From NCBI GenBank assembly GCA_001051155.2, contig JYIP02000002.1, positions 4,409,583 through 4,473,582 on the forward strand: a stretch of DNA of 64,000 nt, read 5' to 3'. The DNA is from Chrysoporthe austroafricana. Lineage: Eukaryota; Ascomycota; Sordariomycetes; Diaporthales; Cryphonectriaceae. The position numbers and the translations under genes were made by a program. Below are positions 54,967-64,000 of the stretch, one piece after another (positions within the stretch are counted from its first letter, which is position 1; the number at the start of each line of letters is the position of its first letter). Under the pieces are notes generated by a model. It saw only the letters and a list, made by a program, of their open reading frames with translations. It did no database searches and was not told the origin of the DNA.

Positions 54967-55617
54967 ATGCCATCGATGTGGCTGTCGGATGCCCAAAGTA
55001 TGCGCCTCCCTGCCCCTCCACGCGTCGCGGCACGCGACACTGGAGCCGTTGAAGAGTGAAGTGTCCCCGTGATGGCTAACGGGGAGACCGCGCGATAGAG
55101 ATCGGGGTGGCCTTCTGCTCCGGCGGTGGCTTCTTTCTTATAGGAGGCGTGATGCTGTTCTTTGACCGAGCGATGTGAGCTCCCCAGGCCCCAGTCCTCC
55201 CTTCCGAGGGGACGATCGTCGCTGACCGCAACTCCACCAAAGGCTGGCAATGGGAAATGTATGCGATCTGTCAATCCCACTTCCCCTGCGACCGTACTGA
55301 CCCGGATCCGGCGATAGATCCTCTTCCTGATCGGCCTCACCATAATAATCGGCCCCGCTAAGACCATCCTCTTCTTCGCGCGCAAGCAAAAGGCAAGGGG
55401 TACCGCGGCCTTCTTCGGTGGCCTGGTCCTCATCCTGCTGCGCTGGCCGCTGATCGGATTTTGTATTGAGCTATACGGGATAATGGTTCTGTTTGGTGAC
55501 TTCCTGGGCACGATCGCTGCATTTGCAAGAAATGTGCCGGTCGTGGGCCCGTACATTGGGATGGTGATAGATCGTATGGGCGTTGGTGCGAGGAGGAATG
55601 CTGAGTTGCCGGTTTGA
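54967..55617 (+). CDS. got1: Golgi transport protein Got1
   Basis: Four exons, join(54967..54997, 55099..55174, 55243..55258, 55318..55617), give 140 aa, against 138 in yeast Got1. Introns are 101, 68 and 59 nt with CTAAC or CTGAC branch sites and AG acceptors. Exon 3 has only 16 nt. The joined N-terminus reads MPSMWLSDAQKIGVAFCSGG, then FFLIGGVMLFFDRAMLAMGN and ILFLIGLTIIIGPAKTILFF, the Got1/Sft2 fold with four membrane segments; GTAAFFGGLVLILLRWPLIG and NVPVVGPYIG complete it. Got1 cycles between ER and Golgi and supports ER-to-Golgi vesicle fusion. The last exon alone is open on its own, but the rest would be missed without splicing. Convergent with the profilin gene. Confidence 0.95.
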
Positions 55618-56031
55618 CGGGCTGGTCCTGCCTTGGTCTTAGGGGCGCGAGCGGTAGGCGTCACATGGAAGCTGGTAGAGGCTGTATTATGCTCATATAG
55701 ACCGGCGTTTTATTGGCGGCGGTATACCCATATTTCAAGAATCCATCTTCGAACCAGGGCAGCTCGGAAAGCAGTGGCAGCATCAACGGTGGACACGAGG
55801 AAGCTTATCCAACCGAGAAGACCAACTCCTGTCAGAGCGCGTGGTGTGAAGAAGACCATGGCATTCCTTCCCGCTGTCAAAATGGATGTTTCCTAAGATT
55901 CAGGCCTGCTCTATAGACTCAACGCAATACCACGGCCACGGCTAGGCACGTGGCCTATAATATTCCCCCGTTGGCGCTCTTCCCTCATAACAGTTCCGAT
56001 CTTGGCTCCGCCCGCTGCCGCCCACCTCCGC
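55618..56031. other. Convergent intergenic between got1 and the profilin gene
   Basis: 414 bases of 3' flanks; nothing further seen. Confidence 0.5.
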
Positions 56032-56745
56032 TTAGTAACCCTGGCCGACGAGGTAGTCCTTCAGCGACTCGACAGTCTGTGTTGCGTTTCCTGCGACGCC
56101 GGCCTCGCCGTGGTGTCCGATCAGGATGGCCTGCTTTGACTTGGAGATGCAGATGCCCTCACGACCCTACAGAACCCGGTCAGTATCTAGTCCGCCCCTG
56201 TTGCCTCCGCCTGGGGACGATCCCGTACCTTGCGGGCGTAGACGCTGCCATCGTCGTTCTTGGTCAGCACGAACCGCTCGCCGGCGACGTGCAGGCCCTC
56301 GGCGAACGCCTTATCGACGGCAGCCTGGTCGCCGCTCACGATGCTCGCGATGTTCTTCATCTCCGCGGCGCTGATCTGGTTCGGCATCCTCACGTCAGCC
56401 AGCTGCACCCGCCAGTTTCCGCGGGATCCTGAGCGCCTCCTTGTCGAGGGCGTGATATGGCGCCACCTCCTGAGAAGGCGGGGTATTCCTCCTTGCGTAC
56501 CGTGTAGCCGGCGCTGGTGGCCCAGGCGCTGTCGCCGGCGATGCTGATGATGGCGCCCTTGTCAACATGGCCGGTGCCGACGAGGCTTTCAGGAGATACT
56601 CGTTAGCAGATCGTATCGCTCGTCGAGGGTGGCGGCGGGTGTTGCGGGTGCGGGCAGTACCTGGTGTCAACATAAGCTGTAACGATGTTAGCCTCATTAG
56701 CTCTAAGGTGGGGTTCAGGAGGGCAGCAGTACCTTGCCACGACAT
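56032..56745 (-). CDS. Profilin
   Basis: Five exons, complement(join(56032..56166, 56229..56375, 56501..56585, 56661..56676, 56733..56745)), encode 131 aa, the usual profilin length. Exons 1 and 2 have 13 and 16 nt and together give MSWQAYVDTS, the profilin N-terminus; exon 3 gives LVGTGHVDKGAIISIAGDSA and WATSAGYT; exon 4 starts ISAAEMKNIASIV and ends VYARK; exon 5 gives GREGICISKSKQAILIGHHG and ends DYLVGQGY. The third intron (125 nt) uses an acceptor at CCAG 56376, chosen because it gives GYT-ISAAEMK in line with other fungal profilins. Profilin binds actin monomers and poly-proline and supplies formins at the hyphal tip. Confidence 0.94.
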
Positions 56746-59700
56746 CTTGTTGGGTGTTTGGGAGGTTGTGAATGCTCGATGCAGAGATGCGGAAGATGCG
56801 GGAGATGTCTCTCTGGAGTTTTAGCAGCTAAGAGGCTACTGCTTCCGGTCGTCGGCGGTAAGGGAAAAGGAGGTTTGGGTAGCTGTCCGTTTGGGCATAG
56901 AAATGTTGTCACTGGGAACTTCCAGGCTGTCAGAGCGCTCCTGCTTTTTTTACCCGATACATTATGTAAGCAAGGCGGGGCAGAAATGGATCTGTGATGA
57001 CCGCTCGCTTTGTTGTTTCGTTGTTCATCGTCTCATCCGACACAAAGAGGCAACGCAGATTGATTTTTCTTTCTATCCCTTTGGAGTCGTGCTTATGACA
57101 GTACTCCGTATGTGACCTCGTCGACGCCAACGGGATACCCAGCCAGCACAACGCCGGTCACTGCCATGGGGGACCGCGGTCAACTACTCTGACTGTCTCC
57201 ATCAAGTGACCGCCTGGAGGGGCGAAAAAAAAAAGGGGTGGGGGGCTCAACAACAACGGGTAGACCGCTCTTGATAGATCTCACAAGAAGGCGATGGATC
57301 AACCGAAGCGGTAAAGAGAGTGTGACCCACAGCGTTACCATCTCACCTCCTGTCGTGCTTCAGCAGCCCGGCGACGGTCATAATCTATCCTTCTTGTTAT
57401 TGCCGTTCATCGTAAGTTTCAGAGTTGAATATAACCTAGCCGGAACGTAACGTGGAGGCCTTGCCATGGTACAGGCCGCTTTCCGACACAGCGACCGTCA
57501 TCAGTCAGGCCCATCTGCATTGCTGCACTACGCTAGCAGCTGCTATACCGACCCAATAGCCTTTGAGCATATCCGGGTTGAAAGCCCGAGATCACGGTCA
57601 CGAGTGAGCCAGCTCGGGCTCCGGATGGACCCTCCGTGTTCGTTCATGCCCGTGGATGCTCTCGCATGGCATGCACGACTTCCAGGAAGTCGCACATAGA
57701 GACAGGCTAGGGGTCCAACCCCCCCCCGCCGCCCACCATCTTGGTCAGGTTACATGTTCGGGATAGCTTTGCAACGGTGCACTGGTTCTGGGGCTCTCCC
57801 GAATACTCTCGACCCGGCGTTGACGAAATCCCCAGGCCGACTTATACCATGTGAGCCTTGCACAGACTTGCCGTTCGGAGATATATGGTGCGATCAGCAA
57901 GATGGGCACATACGCGAACTGCATCAACGCAGATTGGCGGATCCTCGTTGATTGGCGGATGATCTTTATGGCCCAGCACGCCCAGGCAGGCTCGCTCGAA
58001 CCTGGCAACAAGATCTGATCGCCAGTCCAAGCTCAGCGGCGCCGACCCGTTTGACGGGCGCCATAGTCTTAGTTCCCGATGCGGCCACATGCTGAAGGCG
58101 CCGTTGACGGCAAAGGCCGCCCGGAGGCAGCGCTCCCTTGTCCGCAAGGCTGACAACGCTGCTCAGGACCTATTGTCTTCAAAGCATAGACCTCATGCCT
58201 TCTCATGAGAACATTCGAGGCCTATCGTTCCGAATCGGGTTCTGACCAATGTTCTGGAAGCCTTCTTTCCAGGAGCACCGAGTAGCCAAAAATTCATGTT
58301 TCAGCCACAGATGTGCGTGATTTGCAATGATGAGACACTATCCCACATGCAAGCATGTGGACAACATGAAACGAAGCCTTGACAGTCAAACATCCCTCGA
58401 AATTCACAAATGCCCGAATCGATCTCCGTCTAGTCCAGCATTGTCAAGACACAGCTCAGAGGTCTCTTCCGCCGTTCTTCCTTTTCTGAGAAAAGGGCTG
58501 ATTTTCACCTGCGCTAGCGCTGACCCTATAGGCTATACCTGGCTACTCAGCCGTTGTTGCAAGTGAGAGCTGACGGTCGCTGGATATGCCAGCCGATGCC
58601 AAGTAATTAAAGTTTGATGGATGCCGAGCTGCTGCATGCCTTACGATGCAACGCTGCAATGGTACGCTACGAGATGAAAGGATTGTATCAATTTACCGTC
58701 ACTACAGTATCACAGTATGCTGAGTAAAGGGCGTACGTCTAGGAGGCACTGGGAGGGTACGGAATCCCGGTGAGTATCGCATACAGCAAGCCACGCCCAT
58801 CGAACGACCAATGGCTCGCCTAGCCCTTTTCCATTTTGCAGCATCGCGACCTGGTCCTCATTTCAGAGGCGTCCACTTACATCCTCTCTCGCCCAAGACC
58901 TGAACTATACTCACCGAGGCCAAATTACAGCTCAGCTCGGCTTCCGGAGAGGGATGAGCCTTGTGGGACCGCCATTGCAACCACAATTGGCTTGGCATTT
59001 AATCAACAGATCTCGTTATAGCACCGACGTGTGGGCAATGCTCACGCGAACAGACCTGTGTGGTCGCGATCATCCGATGATTGGACGCTGATCCTTGAGC
59101 CTCATCATGAATCGCGATCTATTGCTACACTATGCTGGCATCAAATGGCGCGCTGTCGCCGCCGGGGAAAGGGGGGCCTCAATCTCCACGATTGAATGAG
59201 TCGCTGTTGCTCCAGCCTGGACTCTGGGTGTTGTTGAATGAGCTAGCGAATTCACCCGCACATGTTGACAATCAGCCTTCCCAGGGTGTCACGCTGGATC
59301 AAGCCGCGGAACATTTCAGACTGGAGAATCTGGACATCTGAAACCACAATCTTCTGTCACAAAGCCAAGGCGTGCCGGGGTAGTCGGCACCTCGCCGCGG
59401 AAGACCACATCGACAAGGATCCGGGCGTGCCGGGCTCACAGCAGGTCGTCTGTTCCACATCATCCTGGTCTAGCTCGGGGATCCCACACGGCCAACGGCA
59501 TCCTGGTGGTTATCAGTCCGCCAGTTCACAGACGCGGCCACGCTGCCATTGTGACGAACATCACCGAGGTTTTGGGTCTTGCTAAGCGCTGTCCTACAAC
59601 GCATTTCGTACTCGGCTCGTACCGTGGAACAGAGAAAGCCAAGAGGATTGGAAAGAATCCACCGTCACGGCAGGCGGACAAGAGCACGCAGCCTCGGTGA

Positions 59701-60329
59701 GAGGTGGGGTGCAGGTTTCGAGATAATGAAATGAGAGCAAGCAACCCTGCGGATTACTGGCCCTGGCCGGCCCCAGGAGTCGCGCTAGGAAATGACAACC
59801 TGAATTAAAGGGTGGCGCTGGGCAGCCCAGCAGGAGACCACGAAGAATAACTGCACGAATCCACTGGCCAAAGGTGCTCACCGACCAGAGGGACACCTCA
59901 GTACATAGTAGACAGGGTAGAACGGTTCGGCACGTCGTCTTGAGGGCTCGTTCCACCGCAGATCTCCCGTGGATTGTCGTCCCTCCACTCAGCCCTCAAC
60001 CTATTCAAGACCACTTTGGACGAAGGAACCATTACCCAGTTATATGTGGGCAACGCTTGCGCTGAGTTAACGAGACCCTTAGATGAGGAACGTGGATACA
60101 CTGGGCTCACTTGGTTGCGGGCGCAGAACCGAGACAAGAGTGTGTCAGGCTCTCCCCTGCAATCCTAAACCAACACCCTGCCGGCATATTACCTCAAAAT
60201 TGCTGGCGCCGCCCCTCCTCACAATAACAACGTTTATGCCGGGCCTTGGATTCCTGCTGCTTGATCCGCTGCACTCCATTCCGTCACCAACAACAGACAG
60301 TTCGCGGCCACCCTTCCCCGCGAGCCACC
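56746..60329. other. 3.6-kb gene-free stretch between profilin and the disordered-protein gene
   Basis: No complete gene is supportable. Homopolymer runs occur at 57226-57247 (A then G) and 57719-57728 (C). Open frames (for example 57842-58156 minus, 59594-59956 minus) have no motifs. Lineage-specific genes or long untranslated regions cannot be excluded. Confidence 0.45.
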
Positions 60330-62225
60330 ATGGCGTCTGCCCGACCTAGTACGGCGGGTGGTCCGTCAACAAGAAGGGGAACCAATTTCGATAAGAGGAT
60401 GTCTAAAGATGACATGTTCTTCAACAACGGCTCGCGCAGGATGGCATTGGCAAACCAGACAATGTCGAGCAAGAGGATGTCAAGGGATGATCTGTACATC
60501 AAGAGTCGGATGGCGACTATGTCTCAGTTTCACATACCCGTCCGCGGCTCAACTACAACGCCCGAGTACAGTCCCGACTACCCAGTGGCGCAGGAGGTGT
60601 CGATACCTGTCAGGATGCAGACACCTGAGTCGGCGACGTCTGGCGAGATTCAGATAGGCATGGCCCTGGGCAGTCCTGCACATATCCCGTCGGACCCTTC
60701 GCGATGGCAGGCCCAGTTCCCTCCAGCGTCTCCCCAGGTGCTGGTATCTCCGGAGCCCGAGCCGGCCATGGTCGGACCTGGTGACTCTCTGCAGAGGAAA
60801 AAGACGGGGAGAAGGAAGCTGTTTGGGTTGTTTGGTGGTGGGAAGAAGGATGACCAGGGCCAAAAAGCTGCCGGGCGCGAACGGGGAATGACGCTTTCGA
60901 AGAATCCGACGGCGTCAACGACGACGGTCAATGTGCAACCACCCAAGACACCTACAAGAAGCAACACACAGTCTGACAAGAAAACACCCAAACACAAGCC
61001 TATCATCATACGGTCGAACACCATGCCGGCCAACGCGCCCGATGAGGAACTGGCCGCTCAGCCGAGAGCACAAGTGCTGAGAACGAAGAGCTCGGACCCG
61101 CGCATCCGCCACGGAAATGCATCCCAAGAGCAACCGCCGGCAGTCCCTCCCATGCCTCTTCTGAATGTGCAGATACCGGAGACCAAGATGGAGCGGTACA
61201 GTGTAATGTTTAGTGACGTGCTAAATCAGGGTCCGAAGCAGGAGCCCGCTGCATCATTACTGGCGAGGAGACAGGCGACTTTAGAGAGGTTGAAGACGAT
61301 CAACCAGGGGAGGGAATTGGAAGTGATGACGGAAGACCCAGAGAGGAGCAGGCCGCGACGGGCGACCTCGCCTCAGCCTTCACGGGAGTCGCTGTCGCCG
61401 AAGCTCAGCGTTTTCCCGATACCACCCACAGGTCGCATAATGCCTACTCTGGAGACCCCAACATCATCCAAACGCATCGCGAGGTCAAACACCTCACCAG
61501 GCCGTTTGCCTACACCTACTAAGCAAGTCTTCGATGCCCGTCCAAGGCAACCACCCGCCAATGGCTCATCGCGGAACCTTGACGTTCCCAATCCCTTCGA
61601 GATGCACCCACCGTCTGGAAGCTTCAGCAAACCTCAAGAGCCGATCTACCCGACCGACACCTCTTTCCACTTCGGTCCTGAGACTTCCGGCCTCATCCTC
61701 GACTCTCCGACGTCCATGGGATCCCGTGACGAGATCATCATCTCCCAACCCTTCAAGCCGACCCTGCACGAGCCACAATGGCAGATGATCTCCCCCTCGC
61801 CTTCTTCCTCCGTTGTAACTTCAACCACCGCCTCGGGCCACCGAGGCCGCTCAGCATCCGCCGCCTCAAACAGCACGCACATCACCAAGCCGTCGTCGGA
61901 ACTGGACGCCTCCGAAGCGGCGCTCCAGAACGCGGTAGAGGTGAGCATCGCACGACAGATCAGCATCTCGAGACAGCAGCGGAACCTGCTGCGGCCCTTG
62001 CAGACGCGGAGGGACACAGGCGAGAGGCAGGCACCCGCGGTCTCCCCCTCGGCGGCAGCGCAGACCAGGAGCCCGCTCGGTGTGACGGTCGTCAAGACGC
62101 AGAGCCCGGGCAGGCTGGGCCGCGACGAGCCGATCAAGGACGTCCTGACCTCGACGCCGACGCTCGTGCACCAGTGGGACAGCCCCGTGAGGAAGAGCAC
62201 GTGGGCAGTGGTGGAGGGCGAATGA
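60330..62225 (+). CDS. Disordered ascomycete protein of unknown function
   Basis: A single exon encodes 631 aa from the ATG at 60330 (GCCACCATGG context). Composition is Ser/Thr/Pro/Lys-rich and mostly disordered. Visible elements: a twice-repeated motif near the N-terminus, KRMSKDDMFF (22-31) and KRMSRDDLYI (48-57), which look like kinase sites; a basic/hydrophobic patch RRKLFGLFGGGKK (about 168-180) that might bind membrane; many SP/TP sites; a conserved-looking MERYSVMFSDVL (about 286-297) followed by a helix SLLARRQATLERLKTI; and a C-terminal helical segment DASEAALQNAVEVSIARQIS. No family name is recognised. The pattern suggests a phosphorylated scaffold, possibly cortical; this is inference. 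Confidence 0.8.
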   Translation: MASARPSTAGGPSTRRGTNFDKRMSKDDMFFNNGSRRMALANQTMSSKRMSRDDLYIKSRMATMSQFHIPVRGSTTTPEYSPDYPVAQEVSIPVRMQTPESATSGEIQIGMALGSPAHIPSDPSRWQAQFPPASPQVLVSPEPEPAMVGPGDSLQRKKTGRRKLFGLFGGGKKDDQGQKAAGRERGMTLSKNPTASTTTVNVQPPKTPTRSNTQSDKKTPKHKPIIIRSNTMPANAPDEELAAQPRAQVLRTKSSDPRIRHGNASQEQPPAVPPMPLLNVQIPETKMERYSVMFSDVLNQGPKQEPAASLLARRQATLERLKTINQGRELEVMTEDPERSRPRRATSPQPSRESLSPKLSVFPIPPTGRIMPTLETPTSSKRIARSNTSPGRLPTPTKQVFDARPRQPPANGSSRNLDVPNPFEMHPPSGSFSKPQEPIYPTDTSFHFGPETSGLILDSPTSMGSRDEIIISQPFKPTLHEPQWQMISPSPSSSVVTSTTASGHRGRSASAASNSTHITKPSSELDASEAALQNAVEVSIARQISISRQQRNLLRPLQTRRDTGERQAPAVSPSAAAQTRSPLGVTVVKTQSPGRLGRDEPIKDVLTSTPTLVHQWDSPVRKSTWAVVEGE

Positions 62226-63465
62226 ACTTCCCGCCGACCTTACCCTTCTACGTCCGGTGACTAAGGGCCAACAGAATTTCATTGAGTTTTGAGAACAATG
62301 TTTCTATCGTCTTGACGACGCCCACGTTTTGGGCGGTGGGTTAATATTTGGGACTGGCTTTGTCATGGTGTTATCGGGCACGGCGGGCGCGGGCAATCTG
62401 GATTCACGGGCTAACTACAACATCTTTTCCTTTGTCAAATACGGGATACGGGAGGCTCGTCGTACACTTCAGGTGCATCTTACGGAGGCACAAAACTTTT
62501 CTACTTCGCATAGGAGGCTTCAACCACCAGCCAGTTGGTTTTTCTGCGCACTTTATCGAGGAGCCTTGACGGTTCCTGGGCTGGACCGGGGGGAAATCGC
62601 GCGTGCTTGTCTTCATTGATACCTTGGCTCTAGGGATTCTTGCGCGGCCACTTTCTCGACGGGGGCCTGATAGACTGCAGGGACGGTGCTATCGAGCACA
62701 TGAGCAATTTTGGGTTAATTATCCAGGCACGGAGGACACCGTTGCCGTACGTAGCTCGTAAAAAGAAGCCACATCAGGCACCCGCATTAGATGACGAAAG
62801 TTTGCCCAAGTGCGTCCCACAAGCATACGTAGGTAGTTCTCGTCGTCAATCGAGAATTCGTACCTGTCTGAGTACTCTCATGCGAATTTGGGACGAACTG
62901 CATGAAACAAACTTGCCCCTGTTGCGTGCAGGCATCCGGAGTTCTTGCCTTGGTTGGCAAACTCCTGTGCATGTTTCCTGCGGGAATCTCGTTCACGTGT
63001 CGCTATGTCTTGTGTGAATCACTGCCGCATACGTTTGCGTAAGCATGTGTGAGTGGGAGAGCCAGCCTGGGGGAAGGGGGGTGGACTTCATGATTGACGA
63101 CTGCGAGAAGGCTGAGATACTATTCTGAGCAAAACTGAGCATTGACAGACGTCGGATGAAATCTTGTGTACGACATCATGCACAAACTTGCCTATGATAT
63201 TATCAAGGGATGTGTAATGCAGTGGAGATTAGAGTTTTTGTCACAACATTCCACGTCAAGGCAGATCAGGCAATTTTGATTATGAAGGTATATAGGTTGA
63301 TATAAACGGTATTGCGAAATCCCGGACGCCATGACTTTGCGCATGCAAGTCGCACAGGAGGAACACCATAACTGCATCCCCTCGCCGCGAATTACCCAAA
63401 GGAGGACCGGACGCTGCCTCTGGTCTGAGAAGCTCCGAGAGAACACCTGCAATGTATTGGTGTCT
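62226..63465. other. Convergent intergenic between the disordered-protein gene and ykt6
   Basis: About 1.24 kb of 3' flanks, AT-rich near 63170-63310. No gene supportable. Confidence 0.5.
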
Positions 63466-64000
63466 TCACATGACCACGCTGCAAAGAAGGTGTTAGCCAA
63501 AGTAAGAATGAATGAATGGAGGAGCCCTTGGCACGGGAAAAGAAGGGGACGAAGAGTAGCAGTTCCTCTGGCTCTCCAGGAAACTCCCTCGGTATTTTCG
63601 AGGCGGCGAATTGGACGCTGAAGTATGAAGGAGATGAACAGTAAGAAATTGTCCCCGAACTTACCAGCATGAGTTCTGCTTCTTCGCTTGCTCTGATAAA
63701 CATTTAGCATTGGCAACTTTTCGTCTAAGAAAGTGTAATATAAGGACTCACGGTAGAACATCTTCGACTGGGCACTCAGTCCGTCACTCTTCTGGACCAG
63801 ATCGTCAATCTTCACGCCTCGCTCCAATACACTCTCGATCGTCTTATGAAGTGTGATCTTGGTCTGAAGCAATGGATCAGTAACCGTGTAAGATACTTAG
63901 GAAGGCAGACCATTTTATATACCTCATCCAGTTCCTTCTGGATCTTTAGAATGCTGTCTGCTTGCTGTGGGTCCTATTCTCTCATGTCAGACCGGCGGCG
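63466..64000 (-). CDS. ykt6: v-SNARE Ykt6, C-terminal part (runs off the right edge)
   Basis: Four exons are visible, complement(join(63466..63478, 63665..63692, 63752..63863, 63923..63973)); the acceptor of a further intron lies at 63974 and the longin-domain exons are outside the window. The joined protein is the SNARE helix: [49 protein letters not shown], with the central Arg of the zero layer, then [14 protein letters not shown] and the CAAX end CVVM. The last exon is 13 nt (C, GTG, GTC, ATG, stop) and is reached by a 186-nt intron with a CTAAC branch site. Ykt6 is prenylated and palmitoylated on the terminal Cys pair and serves fusion at Golgi, vacuole and autophagosome. Confidence 0.93.

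Noticed and set aside
56376..56500. Reading through the third profilin intron (VRKEEYPAFSGGG)
   Set aside because: It adds residues absent from profilins and runs into a stop before the next exon; splicing to ISAAEMK restores the family.
63392..63703. Alternative ykt6 tail through the acceptor near 63616
   Set aside because: It gives a long tail without CAAX, while the acceptor at 63479 gives the canonical CCVVM end.
1..64000. CRISPR arrays, insertion sequences, rRNA or tRNA genes
   Set aside because: None was seen; the repeats present are short tandem or inverted repeats without array structure, and this is eukaryotic DNA.

Overview
This window is nuclear DNA from a filamentous ascomycete (Pezizomycotina, most likely Sordariomycetes). 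The evidence is the gene set (kapC-type bZIP, DASH subunit Dad4, INO80 subunits Arp5 and Ies6, ergosterol enzymes ERG1 and ERG25), short introns of mostly 52-140 nt with GTRNGT-like donors and CTAAC/CTGAC branch sites, GC-rich third codon positions, and the absence of operons or ribosome binding sites. The species cannot be named from the sequence alone.

Layout from left to right: an unidentified partial gene (-, 1-368); Mme1-type mitochondrial carrier (-, 1.1-2.4 kb); Imp2 inner-membrane protease (-) back to back with a large PPR-like mitochondrial protein (+, 3.2-7.4 kb); squalene epoxidase ERG1 (+, 8.4-9.9 kb); ALG5 (-, 11.1-12.5 kb); a 4-kb gene-free stretch with a possible relic; Psy2/PP4R3 with a polyglutamine tract (+, 16.6-19.7 kb); a GH13 alpha-glucosidase (+, 20.8-22.7 kb); a 6.7-kb stretch without a recognisable gene; the kapC-like bZIP (+, 29.4-31.7 kb); Arp5 (-) divergent from pterin carbinolamine dehydratase (+, 32.9-36.6 kb); ERG25 (-) divergent from NCA2 (+, 36.9-41.7 kb); the Rab GTPase Sec4 (+, 42.9-44.0 kb); a large mitochondrial protein of unknown function (-) divergent from an Afg2-like AAA ATPase (+, 44.8-50.6 kb); Dad4 (-) divergent from Ies6 (+, 50.8-52.3 kb); an NAD-dependent epimerase/reductase (-) divergent from Got1 (+, 53.1-55.6 kb); profilin (-, 56.0-56.7 kb); a 3.6-kb gene-free stretch; a disordered ascomycete protein (+, 60.3-62.2 kb); and the 3' part of the SNARE Ykt6 (-, 63.5 kb to the window edge).

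Most of these are housekeeping genes. Recurring themes are mitochondria (Mme1, Imp2, PPR, NCA2, the 949-aa protein), ergosterol synthesis (ERG1, ERG25), secretion and the actin machinery (Alg5, Sec4, Got1, Ykt6, profilin), and the INO80 Arp5-Ies6 module. Six neighbouring pairs are divergent and could share promoters. No gene cluster, transposon, CRISPR array or clearly novel multi-gene system was found.

Several genes are split into exons too small to stand out as open reading frames and were assembled here by reading splice sites against the known family sequences: dad4 (five coding exons, the first only the start codon), got1 and profilin (each with a 16-nt exon), ykt6 (last exon 13 nt, carrying the CAAX end) and the last 30-nt exon of arp5. 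Other points for a second look are two GC-AG introns, a degenerate first ATPase domain in the Afg2-like protein, a 1.36-kb first intron in kapC with an AP-1-type palindrome upstream, and several short tandem or inverted repeats.
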